Below are positions 8,225 to 15,613 of a DNA stretch of 54,433 nucleotides, in pieces. Position numbers and translations under genes: made by a program. The DNA is from Caulobacter sp. (GTDB lineage: Bacteria > Pseudomonadota > Alphaproteobacteria > Caulobacterales > Caulobacteraceae), in the NCBI GenBank assembly GCA_017744495.1, contig JAGIBE010000257.1, forward strand, positions 1-54,433, given 5' to 3'. The notes under the pieces were generated by a model, which saw nothing but the letters and a program-made list of their open reading frames with translations, searched no databases and had not been told where the DNA came from. How positions within the stretch are numbered: position 1 is the first letter of the stretch; the number at the start of each line of letters is the position of its first letter.

Positions 8225-10011
8225 TGAAGATCCTCGGGATCTCGGCCCACTATCACGACGCCGCCGCGGCCTTGGTGGTGGACGGCCTGCCGGTCGGGGC
8301 CGTGCAGCAGGAGCGCCTGTCGCGCCGCAAGAACGACGCCGCCTTCCCGCTGGAGGCCATCGAGTGGTGCCTGGATAGCGCCGGCCTGGAGCCCGAGGAC
8401 TTGGACGCCGTGGTCTTCTACGAGCGGCCTATGCTGAAGTTCGACCGCATCCTGGTCAGCGCCCTGTGCGCCTTCCCCCACGGTCGGGGCGCCTTCGCCC
8501 ACGCCATGAAAAACAGCCTCGGCGAGAAGGCCTGGGTGCGGGGCCTGATCACCGCCCAGCTGGGCGTGCGCCGCGACCGCGTCCTGTTCACCGAGCACCA
8601 TCAGTCGCACGCCGCCGCCGCCTTCCTGACCGCCCCCACCCGGCACGCGGCGATCATGACCACCGACGGGGTCGGCGAGTGGGCCACCCTGACCGTCGGA
8701 CGCGGCCAGCGGACGCTGAACGGCCCAACGCGCATCGTCCTCGACCGCGAGGTGCGCTTCCCCCACTCACTGGGCATGCTGTACTCGACCTTCACCGCCT
8801 ATCTCGGCTTCTCGGTCAACGAGGGCGAGTACAAGGTCATGGGCCTGGCCGCCTACGGCCAGCCGACCTTCGTGGACCAGGTCCGCAAGGTCATCCACAG
8901 CACGGGTGACGGCGCCTTCGCCCTGGACCTCGACTATTTCGCCTTCCACACGACGGTGGCCCGCTCGTACTCCAAGCGCTTCGTCGAGCTCTTCGGTCCG
9001 CCCCGCCAGGCATACGAGCCCATCGACCTGGCCACGCCGGACGGCCGCCGCTTCGCCGACATCGCCGCCAGCGTCCAGGCGGTGCTGGAGGAGATCCTGG
9101 TCGACATGACCCGGCGGCTGCACGCCGAGACCGGCCTGCCGGACCTGTGCCTGGGCGGCGGAGTGGCGCTGAACGGCGTGGCCAACGCCCGCATCCTCCG
9201 GGAGTCCGGCTTCGAGCGCCTGTTCGTGCCCCCCGCCCCCGGCGACGCCGGCTCGGCCCTGGGGGCGGCGCTCTACGCCGACCGCATCCACTTCGGCAAT
9301 CCCGACCGCGACGTGCCCGACCATCCGTTCTGGGGCCCGGCCGTCGATGACGCCGAGCTCGCCCGCCTGGCCGGCGAGGACGGCCTGCCGGTCGCCGACC
9401 TCGACGAGGCCGCCCTGATCGAACGGATCGCCGACGACCTCCTCGCCGGCCGCGTGGTCGGCTGGATGGAGGGCGCGACGGAGTTCGGCCCCCGGGCCCT
9501 GGGCCATCGCAGCATCCTGACCGCCCCGCACGACGCCGCCATGCGCGACCGGCTCAATCGCGACATCAAGTACCGCGAGGAGTTCCGCCCCTTCGCCCCC
9601 GTCGTGCCGATCGAGGCGGCCGACCGCTATTTCGAGCTGCCGCCCGGCGGAGCGCGGCTGGCGCGGTTCATGTCCGGCGTCTTCCCCGTCCGCCCCGAAT
9701 GGCGCGAGCGGCTGGCGGCGATCACCCATGTGGACGGAACGGCCCGGGTCCAGACCGTCGAGCGCGACATGGCCCCGCGCCTCCACGCCCTGCTGGAGGC
9801 CTACGGCCGCCGCTCGGGCATGCCGGTGCTGCTGAACACCTCGTTCAACCTGGCCGGCGAGCCGATCGTCAACCGGGTGGTCGAGGGCTACTCGACGTTT
9901 CGGCGCTCGGGGATCGACGTGCTGGTCGCCGGCCGCTCCCGGATCGTCAAGCGCGCCCTGGCCCAGGCTTCCCCAATGGGACCGAATGAACCAAGGGAGG
10001 AACTCGCATGA
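8224..10011 (+). CDS. NodU/CmcH-family carbamoyltransferase
   Basis: 595 residues, the normal length. The N-terminal Kae1-like ASKHA domain begins MKILGISAHYHDAAAALV and contains HHQSH (H125, H129), the iron-binding H-x3-H that makes carbamoyl-adenylate. LGGGVALN and the C-terminal carbamoyltransferase domain (GWMEGATEFGPRALGHRSILTAP, LLNTSFNLAGEPIV) follow. The family moves the carbamoyl group of carbamoyl phosphate through carbamoyl-AMP onto a hydroxyl of a sugar, antibiotic or lipid. The acceptor here is unknown. It starts one base inside the previous gene's stop and ends with a 4-base ATGA overlap with the DUF5989 gene, so the four genes are tightly coupled. Confidence 0.93.
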   Translation: MKILGISAHYHDAAAALVVDGLPVGAVQQERLSRRKNDAAFPLEAIEWCLDSAGLEPEDLDAVVFYERPMLKFDRILVSALCAFPHGRGAFAHAMKNSLGEKAWVRGLITAQLGVRRDRVLFTEHHQSHAAAAFLTAPTRHAAIMTTDGVGEWATLTVGRGQRTLNGPTRIVLDREVRFPHSLGMLYSTFTAYLGFSVNEGEYKVMGLAAYGQPTFVDQVRKVIHSTGDGAFALDLDYFAFHTTVARSYSKRFVELFGPPRQAYEPIDLATPDGRRFADIAASVQAVLEEILVDMTRRLHAETGLPDLCLGGGVALNGVANARILRESGFERLFVPPAPGDAGSALGAALYADRIHFGNPDRDVPDHPFWGPAVDDAELARLAGEDGLPVADLDEAALIERIADDLLAGRVVGWMEGATEFGPRALGHRSILTAPHDAAMRDRLNRDIKYREEFRPFAPVVPIEAADRYFELPPGGARLARFMSGVFPVRPEWRERLAAITHVDGTARVQTVERDMAPRLHALLEAYGRRSGMPVLLNTSFNLAGEPIVNRVVEGYSTFRRSGIDVLVAGRSRIVKRALAQASPMGPNEPREELA

Positions 10012-10220
10012 TCCGCCGTCGTGGACGCATCCATCGCCAGATGATCGTGCTGGGCAGCATGGCCGGCTCGACCCTGGACCTGGTCCAGGGCCTGTGGCGC
10101 GGCCCGTCCGGCCGTCGCTGGCTGGTCCCTCTGGCCGTCTTTCTATGTTTGACCGGCGGGGTGCTGATCCTGGCCGTCACCGTCGAGGCCCTTGCGCCGT
10201 TCGTCTACGCGATCTTCTGA
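10008..10220 (+). CDS. DUF5989 small membrane protein
   Basis: 70 residues. A basic N-terminal half leads to one hydrophobic segment (about 39-60) and the ending EALAPFVYAIF, which matches the short DUF5989 family (typically about 50 residues, ending in an ALAPFIYTLF-like string). DUF5989 genes are, to my knowledge, usually found next to NodU-type carbamoyltransferases, as here. The ATG overlaps the carbamoyltransferase stop (ATGA). Its function is unknown; a single-helix membrane partner that holds the transferase at the membrane is a reasonable guess. Confidence 0.8.
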   Translation: MIRRRGRIHRQMIVLGSMAGSTLDLVQGLWRGPSGRRWLVPLAVFLCLTGGVLILAVTVEALAPFVYAIF

Positions 10221-10222
10221 GC

Positions 10223-11194
10223 GTGGAGGACGCCTTCCGCCCCCTGCTCGCCTGTCCGGCATGCGGGGGCGTCCTGGCGGCCGACTGGACGTGCGGAGGC
10301 TGCGGCGCCCGCTACGGCGAGGCTGACGGCGTCGTTGACCTGCGCCTGCCGGGCGACGCCCGCACCGAGGCCGTCCGCGCGTTCTACGGCCACGCGCCCT
10401 TCCCCGGCTATCCGCCGCGCGACAGCCTGGACGGCCTGCGGGCCCGGGCCGAGCGCAGCCCGTTCGCCCGCCTGCTGGACCGCGCCATTCCCGGCGACGC
10501 CCGCATCGTCGAGGTCGGCTGCGGCACCGGCCAGATGAGCCTCTACCTGGCCCGCGCCGACCGGCTGGTGGTCGGCGCCGACCTGACCCGCGCCTCCCTG
10601 GATCTGGGCGCGGCCGCCGCCCGGCGATTCGGCTCCCGAAACGTGCTGTTCGTCGAGACCGACCTCAACGCCCCGGGCCTGGCCGAGGGGGCCTTCGACG
10701 TGGTCGTCTCGCTGGGCGTGCTGCATCACACGCCCGATCCGAGGGCCGCTTTCCGCCGGCTGGTCCGGCTGGCTCGGCCTGGCGGCGTGATCGTGCTGGG
10801 CCTCTACAACGCCGTCGCCCGCCTGCCCCTGAGGCTGCGGCGGACCATCGCCCGCCTGACCGGCTACCGCTGGATTCCCTTCGACCCGGTGCTGCGATCC
10901 CGGGAATCCGAGCCCGAACGCCACGCCGCCTGGCTGCGCGATCAGTACCGGCACCCGGAGGAGCACCGGCACACCCACGGCGAGGTGCTGAAGTGGTTCA
11001 CCGAGACCGGCGTCGACTACGTGCGGTCCTATCCCAGCACGGTGCTCGGCGACGAGCCGGAGGACCTGTTCGAACCGGCAGCCGACAACTGGGCGTTCGA
11101 GGCGTGGCTGAGCCAGGTGGGTTGGATGGGATCGCTGGGAGGCGAAGGCGGGTTGTTCGTGATGGTGGGTCGGATCGCGGACGCCGCCACGTGA
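10223..11194 (+). CDS. SAM-dependent methyltransferase with N-terminal zinc ribbon
   Basis: 323 residues from GTG 10223, two bases after the DUF5989 stop. Residues 10-30 form a zinc ribbon with two C-x2-C pairs (CPACGG and CGGCGARYGE). Next is a class I methyltransferase Rossmann fold: motif I VEVGCGTGQ, acidic motif II VVGADLT, and motif IV VVSLGVLHHTPDPRAAFRRL. The C-terminal part (from about 200) includes HTHGEVLKWFTETGVDYV and ends in a hydrophobic stretch. The substrate is unknown. Small-molecule methyltransferases with such Trm112-like ribbons are common in natural-product and glycan clusters. Upstream in-frame starts would overlap two genes and are unlikely, although the GTG has a weak Shine-Dalgarno. 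Confidence 0.8.
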   Translation: MEDAFRPLLACPACGGVLAADWTCGGCGARYGEADGVVDLRLPGDARTEAVRAFYGHAPFPGYPPRDSLDGLRARAERSPFARLLDRAIPGDARIVEVGCGTGQMSLYLARADRLVVGADLTRASLDLGAAAARRFGSRNVLFVETDLNAPGLAEGAFDVVVSLGVLHHTPDPRAAFRRLVRLARPGGVIVLGLYNAVARLPLRLRRTIARLTGYRWIPFDPVLRSRESEPERHAAWLRDQYRHPEEHRHTHGEVLKWFTETGVDYVRSYPSTVLGDEPEDLFEPAADNWAFEAWLSQVGWMGSLGGEGGLFVMVGRIADAAT

Positions 11195-11200
11195 CGCGTC

Positions 11201-11257
11201 CTCCGCCCCCTATGGGGGCGGACAGACGGGCGAAGCCCGTCAGGTGGGGGCAAGTGG
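11201..11257. repeat. Dispersed intergenic palindrome, copy 1
   Basis: Two adjacent hairpins, CCGCCCC/GGGGCGG and GACGGGC/GCCCGTC, are followed by CAGGTGGGGGCAAGTGG. Nearly the same sequence recurs at 16527-16581; the two differ mainly in the second hairpin. The element begins 6 bases after the methyltransferase stop and may also end transcription. Confidence 0.8.
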
Positions 11258-11689
11258 GTGTAATCTCACGCCTCAGCTGTGAGCGGATGGGAAGGGTGCG
11301 AAGCGCCCGGGCCTCGCCCGGATGATTTGCTTTGTAGATACCGTTTCGACGAAGTCTAAGCGCTTCGCGTGGCCGTTATCCGGAAGCCTTCGGATCGCGG
11401 ATTTTTAACCCGCTCCGATGGAGGTCCCCGACGGGCGGAGAGTTGGCGCTCTCCGGACCGCCCGGGCGATTTCAGCCCGGGCCTGTCGGCTCCATCCGTC
11501 TGTCCTGAGCGCCAGAGCTTCGTCCCGATGTTTCAGGGAACCTGCTCCAATTCCAACCCAGGACGTCCCCGAAGGGACACGACGGAAAGAGCCTTCCCGC
11601 TCGACCACCCCCGAAAGCCGCATCGGTCGCCGTACGTGCGCCCTCCCCGTGCCTTCAGGTGGTATGATTATGCGGCCGCCGGGAAGGGT

Positions 11690-11755
11690 GAGGATAAGTT
11701 TGGTCGAGAAAATTTAGAGCGTTGATTTCGCTGAGGTTCGCCTCGACTTATCCTC
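11690..11755 (+). other. Possible RNA stem-loop in AT-richer intergenic DNA
   Basis: GAGGATAAG at 11690-11698 pairs perfectly with CTTATCCTC at 11747-11755. After a five-base bulge, GTCGAG (11703-11708) pairs with CTCGAC (11742-11747); one base is shared between the two right arms, so only one pairing is full at a time. The loop region is AT-rich for this genome. It could be the 3' part of a structured RNA. No RNA family is recognised. Confidence 0.35.
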
Positions 11756-11765
11756 CAATAGACCC

Positions 11766-11903
11766 GTCCCTCCCCTTTATGGGGAGGGTGGCCCTGGCAG
11801 CGCCAGGGTCGGGTGGGGCTTGCTGAATCGGAACGTCAGCCTCCCCTGCACCGATCCCCCACCCGTCGGCTTCGCCGCCACCCTCCCCACAAGGGGGAGG
11901 GAC
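11766..11903. repeat. 138-bp intergenic inverted repeat with 27-bp arms
   Basis: Arms 11766-11792 and 11877-11903 match at 25 of 27 positions in inverted orientation. Each arm is itself a small palindrome (CCCTCCCC ... GGGGAGGG). The spacer holds a further hairpin (CCTGGC/GCCAGG). This is the typical look of the GC-rich intergenic elements of Caulobacter-like genomes. Confidence 0.8.
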
Positions 11904-11950
11904 TGGGGCCTTGCCGGCCCCGCCCCTGACGTCATCGCCGCAGCGGCGCC

Positions 11951-12100
11951 GCCTCGCCTTAAAGCCTTGATAGCGAGCCTGCTCTGGCGTCCGGCCGTGT
12001 CAAGGACCGGCTCCACCGGCCGCGTCGCGGCGGCGCGACGCGCCGTCCTTGACACGGCCGGACGCCAGAGCTCCGATTCACCAAGGGTTTAAGGTGAGGC
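11951..12100. repeat. 150-bp inverted repeat with perfect 26-bp inner arms
   Basis: Inner arms 11981-12006 and 12046-12071 are perfect 26-base inverted copies around a 39-base GC-rich centre. Outer arms 11951-11968 and 12083-12100 match at 16 of 18 positions. The inner and outer arms are separated by 12 and 11 unmatched bases. The element codes for nothing obvious and ends about 108 bases before the next gene. It could be a miniature transposable element or a very stable RNA hairpin. Confidence 0.8.
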
Positions 12101-12207
12101 TTCACCCGCATGGACGGATGAAGCGATAAAGCCGGTGGAGGCTTCCACCAGATTGCAAAGCCGCTCATCGCAAAGATCGCGAAGGCGACCTAAAGGGGGA
12201 TCGGCGC

Positions 12208-12723
12208 ATGATGATCTTAGGATTGATCCTCGCAGTCTTCGCCATACTGCTGACCCTGAGCATCGAGAAATCCTACAAAGACCAGACCGGCGTAAATGCG
12301 CCCTCCCGGCGCACGATGAGCTATCTCCGACGTCGGGCACGGGAGAAGGGCATCACCGTTGCTGAAGCCCACGACCAATGGCTGACGAGAAAGCAGAAGG
12401 CGGCGGGCATACCGCCGGACCAGCCACCTACGAATTCCAAAATAGTGGATAGCGGTCGCGGGTATACGATCGTCTATGCGGGACGTAACGGGGACGAGGC
12501 GAGTCTGATATTCCATTGCCGAGCCTGCGGCGGCAACATCATGCATGTTGACGACGACGAGACCGCTCCTCAATCACTGGTGACCTGTAAGGCCTGTTGT
12601 CAGCCTTTTGGTACGGTCCAGCAGCTTCAAGATAGCGGTCAAGAATACATGGCAAAGTTAGGCGTGAAGACGACCACATCGACCATGTATCGTACCGATG
12701 GCACCCCGGTGGTGTGGCGCTGA
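12208..12723 (+). CDS. Hypothetical membrane-anchored zinc-ribbon protein
   Basis: 171 residues. One N-terminal hydrophobic helix (about 2-19) is followed by a charged segment with SYLRRRAREKGITVAEAHDQWL (about 38-60) and a C-terminal domain with two C-x2-C pairs (HCRACGG at about 103-109 and TCKACCQ at about 126-132) that look like a zinc ribbon. A weak GGGGGA Shine-Dalgarno lies upstream of ATG 12208. I do not recognise the family. Base composition is distinctly lower in GC than the neighbours, and the gene sits between palindromic DNA and a tRNA gene, both consistent with acquisition by transfer. No partner gene is adjacent. Confidence 0.65.
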   Translation: MMILGLILAVFAILLTLSIEKSYKDQTGVNAPSRRTMSYLRRRAREKGITVAEAHDQWLTRKQKAAGIPPDQPPTNSKIVDSGRGYTIVYAGRNGDEASLIFHCRACGGNIMHVDDDETAPQSLVTCKACCQPFGTVQQLQDSGQEYMAKLGVKTTTSTMYRTDGTPVVWR

Positions 12724-12781
12724 ACAACGGTAGCTAACTGCCCGACGCCGATCTACGCCCCAAGGGCATTCAGAGACTTAG

Positions 12782-12854
12782 TAGGCCTGGAGGGACTCGA
12801 ACCCCCAACCAGACCGTTATGAGCGGTCGGCTCTAACCATTGAGCTACAGGCCC
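12782..12854 (-). tRNA. tRNA with CAU anticodon (Ile2 or elongator Met)
   Basis: A full cloverleaf can be drawn on the minus strand. The acceptor GGGCCTG pairs with CAGGCCT (one G-T pair), the D stem is GCTC/GAGC, and the anticodon stem GACCG/CGGTC holds the loop CTCATAA (anticodon CAU). A GGTTCGAGTC T arm and discriminator A complete it. The genome continues with CTA, so CCA is not encoded. The overall sequence resembles the lysidine-modified tRNA-Ile2 more than initiator tRNA, but sequence reading alone does not settle Ile2 versus elongator Met. Confidence 0.9.
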
Positions 12855-13047
12855 CCAAGACCCGGGAGCGACGCGGCGCGCGCTCCGTTCGGAGGACGGG
12901 TCGATTAGCATGGGCTGCACGCGGCTTAAAGGTCCGGTTCAGGTTGAGCCTGTCAGGACTGGGCGCGTTCCCCGCCGGTCACGCCTTCGCCGCCGGCGAC
13001 GGGGACGCTAGGGTCGCGGCGCCGAAGCCGCATGGAGAACGACGACT

Positions 13048-13806
13048 ATGACCGCCCTGATGAGCCGCCCTCGTCACCTTAAGGCCGCCAAGATCGCCCT
13101 GGTCGGCGTCCTGCTGACCTCCGCCGCCGTGGCCCTGCCCGCCTACGCGGACAGCGCCGACGCGGCCTTCCGCGCCACGACGCTGAACCTCTCGGCCCAG
13201 GGCGAGAGCAAGGTTACGCCCGACATGGCCACCATCACCCTGGGCGTCCAGACCGATGGCGCGACCGCGGCCGCCGCCCTGTCGGCCAACGCCGCTCAGA
13301 TGACCAAGGTGGTGGCGGCGCTGAAGAAGGCCGGGATCGCCGACCGCGACATCCAGACCTCGAACCTCAGCGTCAATCCGCAATACGTCTACGAGCAGAA
13401 CCAGCCGCCCAAGCTGAACGGCTACCAGGCCAGCAACCAAGTGACGATCCAGGTGCGCGACCTGGCGAAGCTCGGCCAGACGGTCGACGCTACGGTCAAC
13501 GCCGGCGCCACCAATGTGGGCGGCATCAGCTTCGGCCTGCAGGACCCCAAGGCCGCCGAGGACGCCGCGCGGCTGGACGCGGTCAAGGCCCTGCAGGCCA
13601 AGGCCGATCTCTACAGCCGGGCCACCGGCTACAAGATCGTCCGCCTGGTCACCCTGGGCGAAGGCGGCGGCTACACCCCCGCCCCGCCGATGCCGGTCCC
13701 GATGTACGCCATGGCCAAGCGCGAGATGGCCGACTCCAGCCCGGTCTCGGCCGGCGAGCTGAAGGTGCGGGTGGACGTGTCGGCGACGTACGAGCTGGCG
13801 AGGTAG
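13048..13806 (+). CDS. SIMPL domain (DUF541) periplasmic protein
   Basis: 252 residues. A basic N-terminus and hydrophobic segment (about 14-34, ending AYA) form a signal peptide. The rest is a SIMPL/DUF541 domain: LNLSAQGESKVTPDMATITLGV at about 47-68, ALKKAGIADRDIQTSNLSVNPQYVY, GYQASNQVTIQVRDL and GISFGLQDPKAAEDAARLDAVKALQAKA, ending in VDVSATYEL. Members are periplasmic and have been linked to oxidative stress defence and other envelope roles; the exact activity is not established. GGAG at 13033-13036 precedes ATG 13048. The gene is monocistronic and convergent with the lipoprotein gene, with a palindromic element between them. Confidence 0.85.
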   Translation: MTALMSRPRHLKAAKIALVGVLLTSAAVALPAYADSADAAFRATTLNLSAQGESKVTPDMATITLGVQTDGATAAAALSANAAQMTKVVAALKKAGIADRDIQTSNLSVNPQYVYEQNQPPKLNGYQASNQVTIQVRDLAKLGQTVDATVNAGATNVGGISFGLQDPKAAEDAARLDAVKALQAKADLYSRATGYKIVRLVTLGEGGGYTPAPPMPVPMYAMAKREMADSSPVSAGELKVRVDVSATYELAR

Positions 13807-13814
13807 TTCAGGCT

Positions 13815-13920
13815 CCCTTCCCCCTTGATGGGGGAAGGGTCGGGGATGGGGGTGACACGGCGGTTCAGCCGCCGACGCCGCACTCACCCCCCCCTGCCCC
13901 CTTCCCATCAAGGGGAGGGG
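13815..13920. repeat. Intergenic palindromic element between convergent genes
   Basis: A perfect 10-bp stem CCCTTCCCCC/GGGGGAAGGG (13815-13839) is followed by a GGCGG/CCGCC hairpin. A right-hand copy in inverted orientation (CCCTTCCC ... GGGGAGGGG) ends at 13920. It fills the whole gap between two convergent genes and probably acts as a two-way terminator. Confidence 0.75.
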
Positions 13921-13927
13921 AAATCTT

Positions 13928-14389
13928 TTACAGCCCCGCCTTGGCGAAGGCCTCTTCCACGCGCTCGCCCACCTCACGCCCAGGCAGGGCGCGTTCGCCC
14001 TCCATGATCGCGACGTACGACAGCCCGTGGTCCGGCTTGCCCTCGCCGACCGGCACGGGGCCCATGGCCCAGCCGATGGTGTTGGCGCCGGGGCCCGAGG
14101 GGCAGCTGGTGAAGCGGGCCGGCTTGCCGATCGCGCCTTCCAGCACGGTCTGGGCCGTGGTGGTCCGCCCGTCGCAGGTGGGCACGTTGCGGGCGCAGGT
14201 GATGTAGCCGCCGCCGGTCCAGACCACCTTGCCGGCCTTGTCGGCCAGAAGCACGCAGGTGTTGGGCCCGCCGATGGCGCGGCCGACGGCTTCCGACAGT
14301 TGCTGCTCGTCGACGCCCTTGGGCAGCTTGGGCGAGCAGGCGGCGAGCAGGAGGCCCGCCGTGGTCAAGACAACGGCGGAACGGCGCAT
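13928..14389 (-). CDS. Hypothetical lipoprotein downstream of panD
   Basis: 153 residues. A short signal peptide with lipobox LLAAC puts the acylated Cys at about residue 17, so this is a lipoprotein. The mature part has four further cysteines (NTCVLL, ITCARNVPTC, FTSCPSG) likely to form disulfides in the periplasm, and no family I recognise. ATG 14389 lies two bases after the panD stop codon, so the gene is in a panD operon. There is no evident link to pantothenate synthesis. Confidence 0.7.
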   Translation of the reverse strand: MRRSAVVLTTAGLLLAACSPKLPKGVDEQQLSEAVGRAIGGPNTCVLLADKAGKVVWTGGGYITCARNVPTCDGRTTTAQTVLEGAIGKPARFTSCPSGPGANTIGWAMGPVPVGEGKPDHGLSYVAIMEGERALPGREVGERVEEAFAKAGL

Positions 14390-14391
14390 GC

Positions 14392-14748
14392 TCAGGCGGC
14401 CTTCTTGATGCGGTTGCCGTCTTCCAGCAGCACCACGGTCGGGGCGTAGTTGCGGGCCTCTTCGGCCGGCATCTGGCAGTAGGTGACCACGATCACCGTG
14501 TCGTTCTTCTGCACCAGGCGGGCGGCCGCGCCATTGACGCCGATGACCTTGGAGCCGCGCGGCGCCTCGATGGCGTAGGTGGTGAAGCGGGCGCCGGTGG
14601 TGATATTCAGCACGTCCACCTGCTCGTTGGGCAGGATGTTGGCGGCGTCCAGCAGGTCGCGATCGATGGCGATCGAGCCTTCGTAGTCGAGGTCGGCCTG
14701 AGTGACGGTGGCCCGGTGGAGCTTGGCCTTCATCATCGTCAGCAGCAT
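14392..14748 (-). CDS. panD: Aspartate 1-decarboxylase
   Basis: 118 residues. PanD decarboxylates aspartate to beta-alanine for pantothenate and coenzyme A. The proenzyme cuts itself between Gly24 and Ser25 (motif YEGSIAID) to make the pyruvoyl group; both residues, Lys9, and the Arg of TTGARFTTY are present. NGAAARL and [11 protein letters not shown] are also typical. The start at 14748 aligns with the E. coli N-terminus and keeps Lys at position 9, although a second ATG pair follows closely. First gene of an operon with the lipoprotein gene; divergent from the next pair. Confidence 0.95.
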   Translation of the reverse strand: MLLTMMKAKLHRATVTQADLDYEGSIAIDRDLLDAANILPNEQVDVLNITTGARFTTYAIEAPRGSKVIGVNGAAARLVQKNDTVIVVTYCQMPAEEARNYAPTVVLLEDGNRIKKAA

Positions 14749-14949
14749 GGCGGAATAACCCTATCCATTTGAGATATATGCGGATTTCTCGGGCCGCCAC
14801 ACACATGACCCGTGATCAGTCTGGCCATATAGACAGGATGCGGGCCGCGTTCAATCGCGGTGCAGCAAAGAGCCACACACCGACAAAGGTTAACAGCGCC
14901 GCTTGGGCGCCTTATGGTCGAGATAACGGCGTAATGCGAGGGGGCTCTC

Positions 14950-15609
14950 ATGCGACTGGTGACAGGCTTGGTGCTGGGCGGGATCGTGGCCGCCGGCGCG
15001 TTGGGGGCGGCGCTGTCGCAGACAAGGATCGATCCGGCGACCGGGACCCAGGTCCCCGGCGCGGCCCCCGCCACGACCGCGCCCACGCGCCCCGGCATCG
15101 CCGTGTTCAACCGCGTCCCGCCGCGCGGCGGCCAGGTGGACTGGAAGGCGGCGATCGGCGGCCTGCGCCAGAGCGGCGGCGGCAATCCCGCTCCGAACCT
15201 GAACCAGGCCGCCGTCGACATGACCCGCGTGCCGATCCTGCTGCCCACGGACGCCGACCTGACGGCCGGGGCGCGGATCTATTCGTTCGGCGACTACTAC
15301 ACGATCACCGCCGACGCGCCGGGCGCGGGGGTGTCGCTGACCGGCACGACCGCCGTGGTCCCCCTGCCCGCCGACACGCCGCTGAAGGTGACGCCGATGG
15401 GCCCGGAGGGCGCCACCTCGCAGCGCACGGTGGACGGCCAGCTGATCAGCTTCGTCCGCTACGGCGTGCTCTACACGGTGGAGGTGCGCTGCGACGCGCC
15501 TACCGATCCGCGCTGCGCCGACGACAACTACGCCCGCGGCCTGGCCGCCAAGACGACCGCCGTGGTGATGGGCGCGGCCGCCCGCGCCGCCGCCGGCCTG
15601 GGGGGCTGA
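14950..15609 (+). CDS. Hypothetical secreted protein
   Basis: 219 residues with an N-terminal signal peptide (hydrophobic to about residue 23). The remainder is rich in Ala, Gly, Pro and Thr, with a beta-rich middle section (PTDADLTAGARIYSFGDYYTITA) and one cysteine pair (RCDAPTDPRC) near the end. I do not recognise a family. GAGGGGG just upstream sets the ATG at 14950. It lies four bases before the M23 lipoprotein gene in the same direction, so the two are probably co-transcribed and may act together at the cell envelope. Confidence 0.65.
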   Translation: MRLVTGLVLGGIVAAGALGAALSQTRIDPATGTQVPGAAPATTAPTRPGIAVFNRVPPRGGQVDWKAAIGGLRQSGGGNPAPNLNQAAVDMTRVPILLPTDADLTAGARIYSFGDYYTITADAPGAGVSLTGTTAVVPLPADTPLKVTPMGPEGATSQRTVDGQLISFVRYGVLYTVEVRCDAPTDPRCADDNYARGLAAKTTAVVMGAAARAAAGLGG

Positions 15610-15613
15610 GACG

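Larger units (their letters stand above)
11195..12207. other. 1-kb intergenic region with palindromes and no convincing gene
   Basis: Between the methyltransferase and the next gene there is no frame with normal codon use. A GTG-started frame at 11369-11725 (118 codons) exists, but its third-position GC is well below that of neighbouring genes and no domain is recognisable. The region contains a short GC-rich palindrome (11201-11257), an AT-richer 500-base stretch with several hairpins (for example GCCCGGGC repeated around 11460-11485, and 11690-11755), a 138-base inverted repeat (11766-11903) and a 150-base inverted repeat (11951-12100). I looked for tmRNA, RNase P and SRP RNA signatures and did not find them. 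Confidence 0.7.

Noticed and set aside
11369..11725. GTG-started frame of 118 codons in the 1-kb gap
   Set aside because: Third-position GC is much lower than in neighbouring genes, the composition is Arg/Pro/Ser-rich as in chance frames, and there is no clear Shine-Dalgarno or domain. Kept only as part of the gap description.
11258..11765. tmRNA, RNase P RNA or SRP RNA in the structured intergenic stretch
   Set aside because: I could not find the tmRNA tag frame, the RNase P conserved strings or the SRP GGTCAGG/GGAAGGAAGCA loop on either strand.
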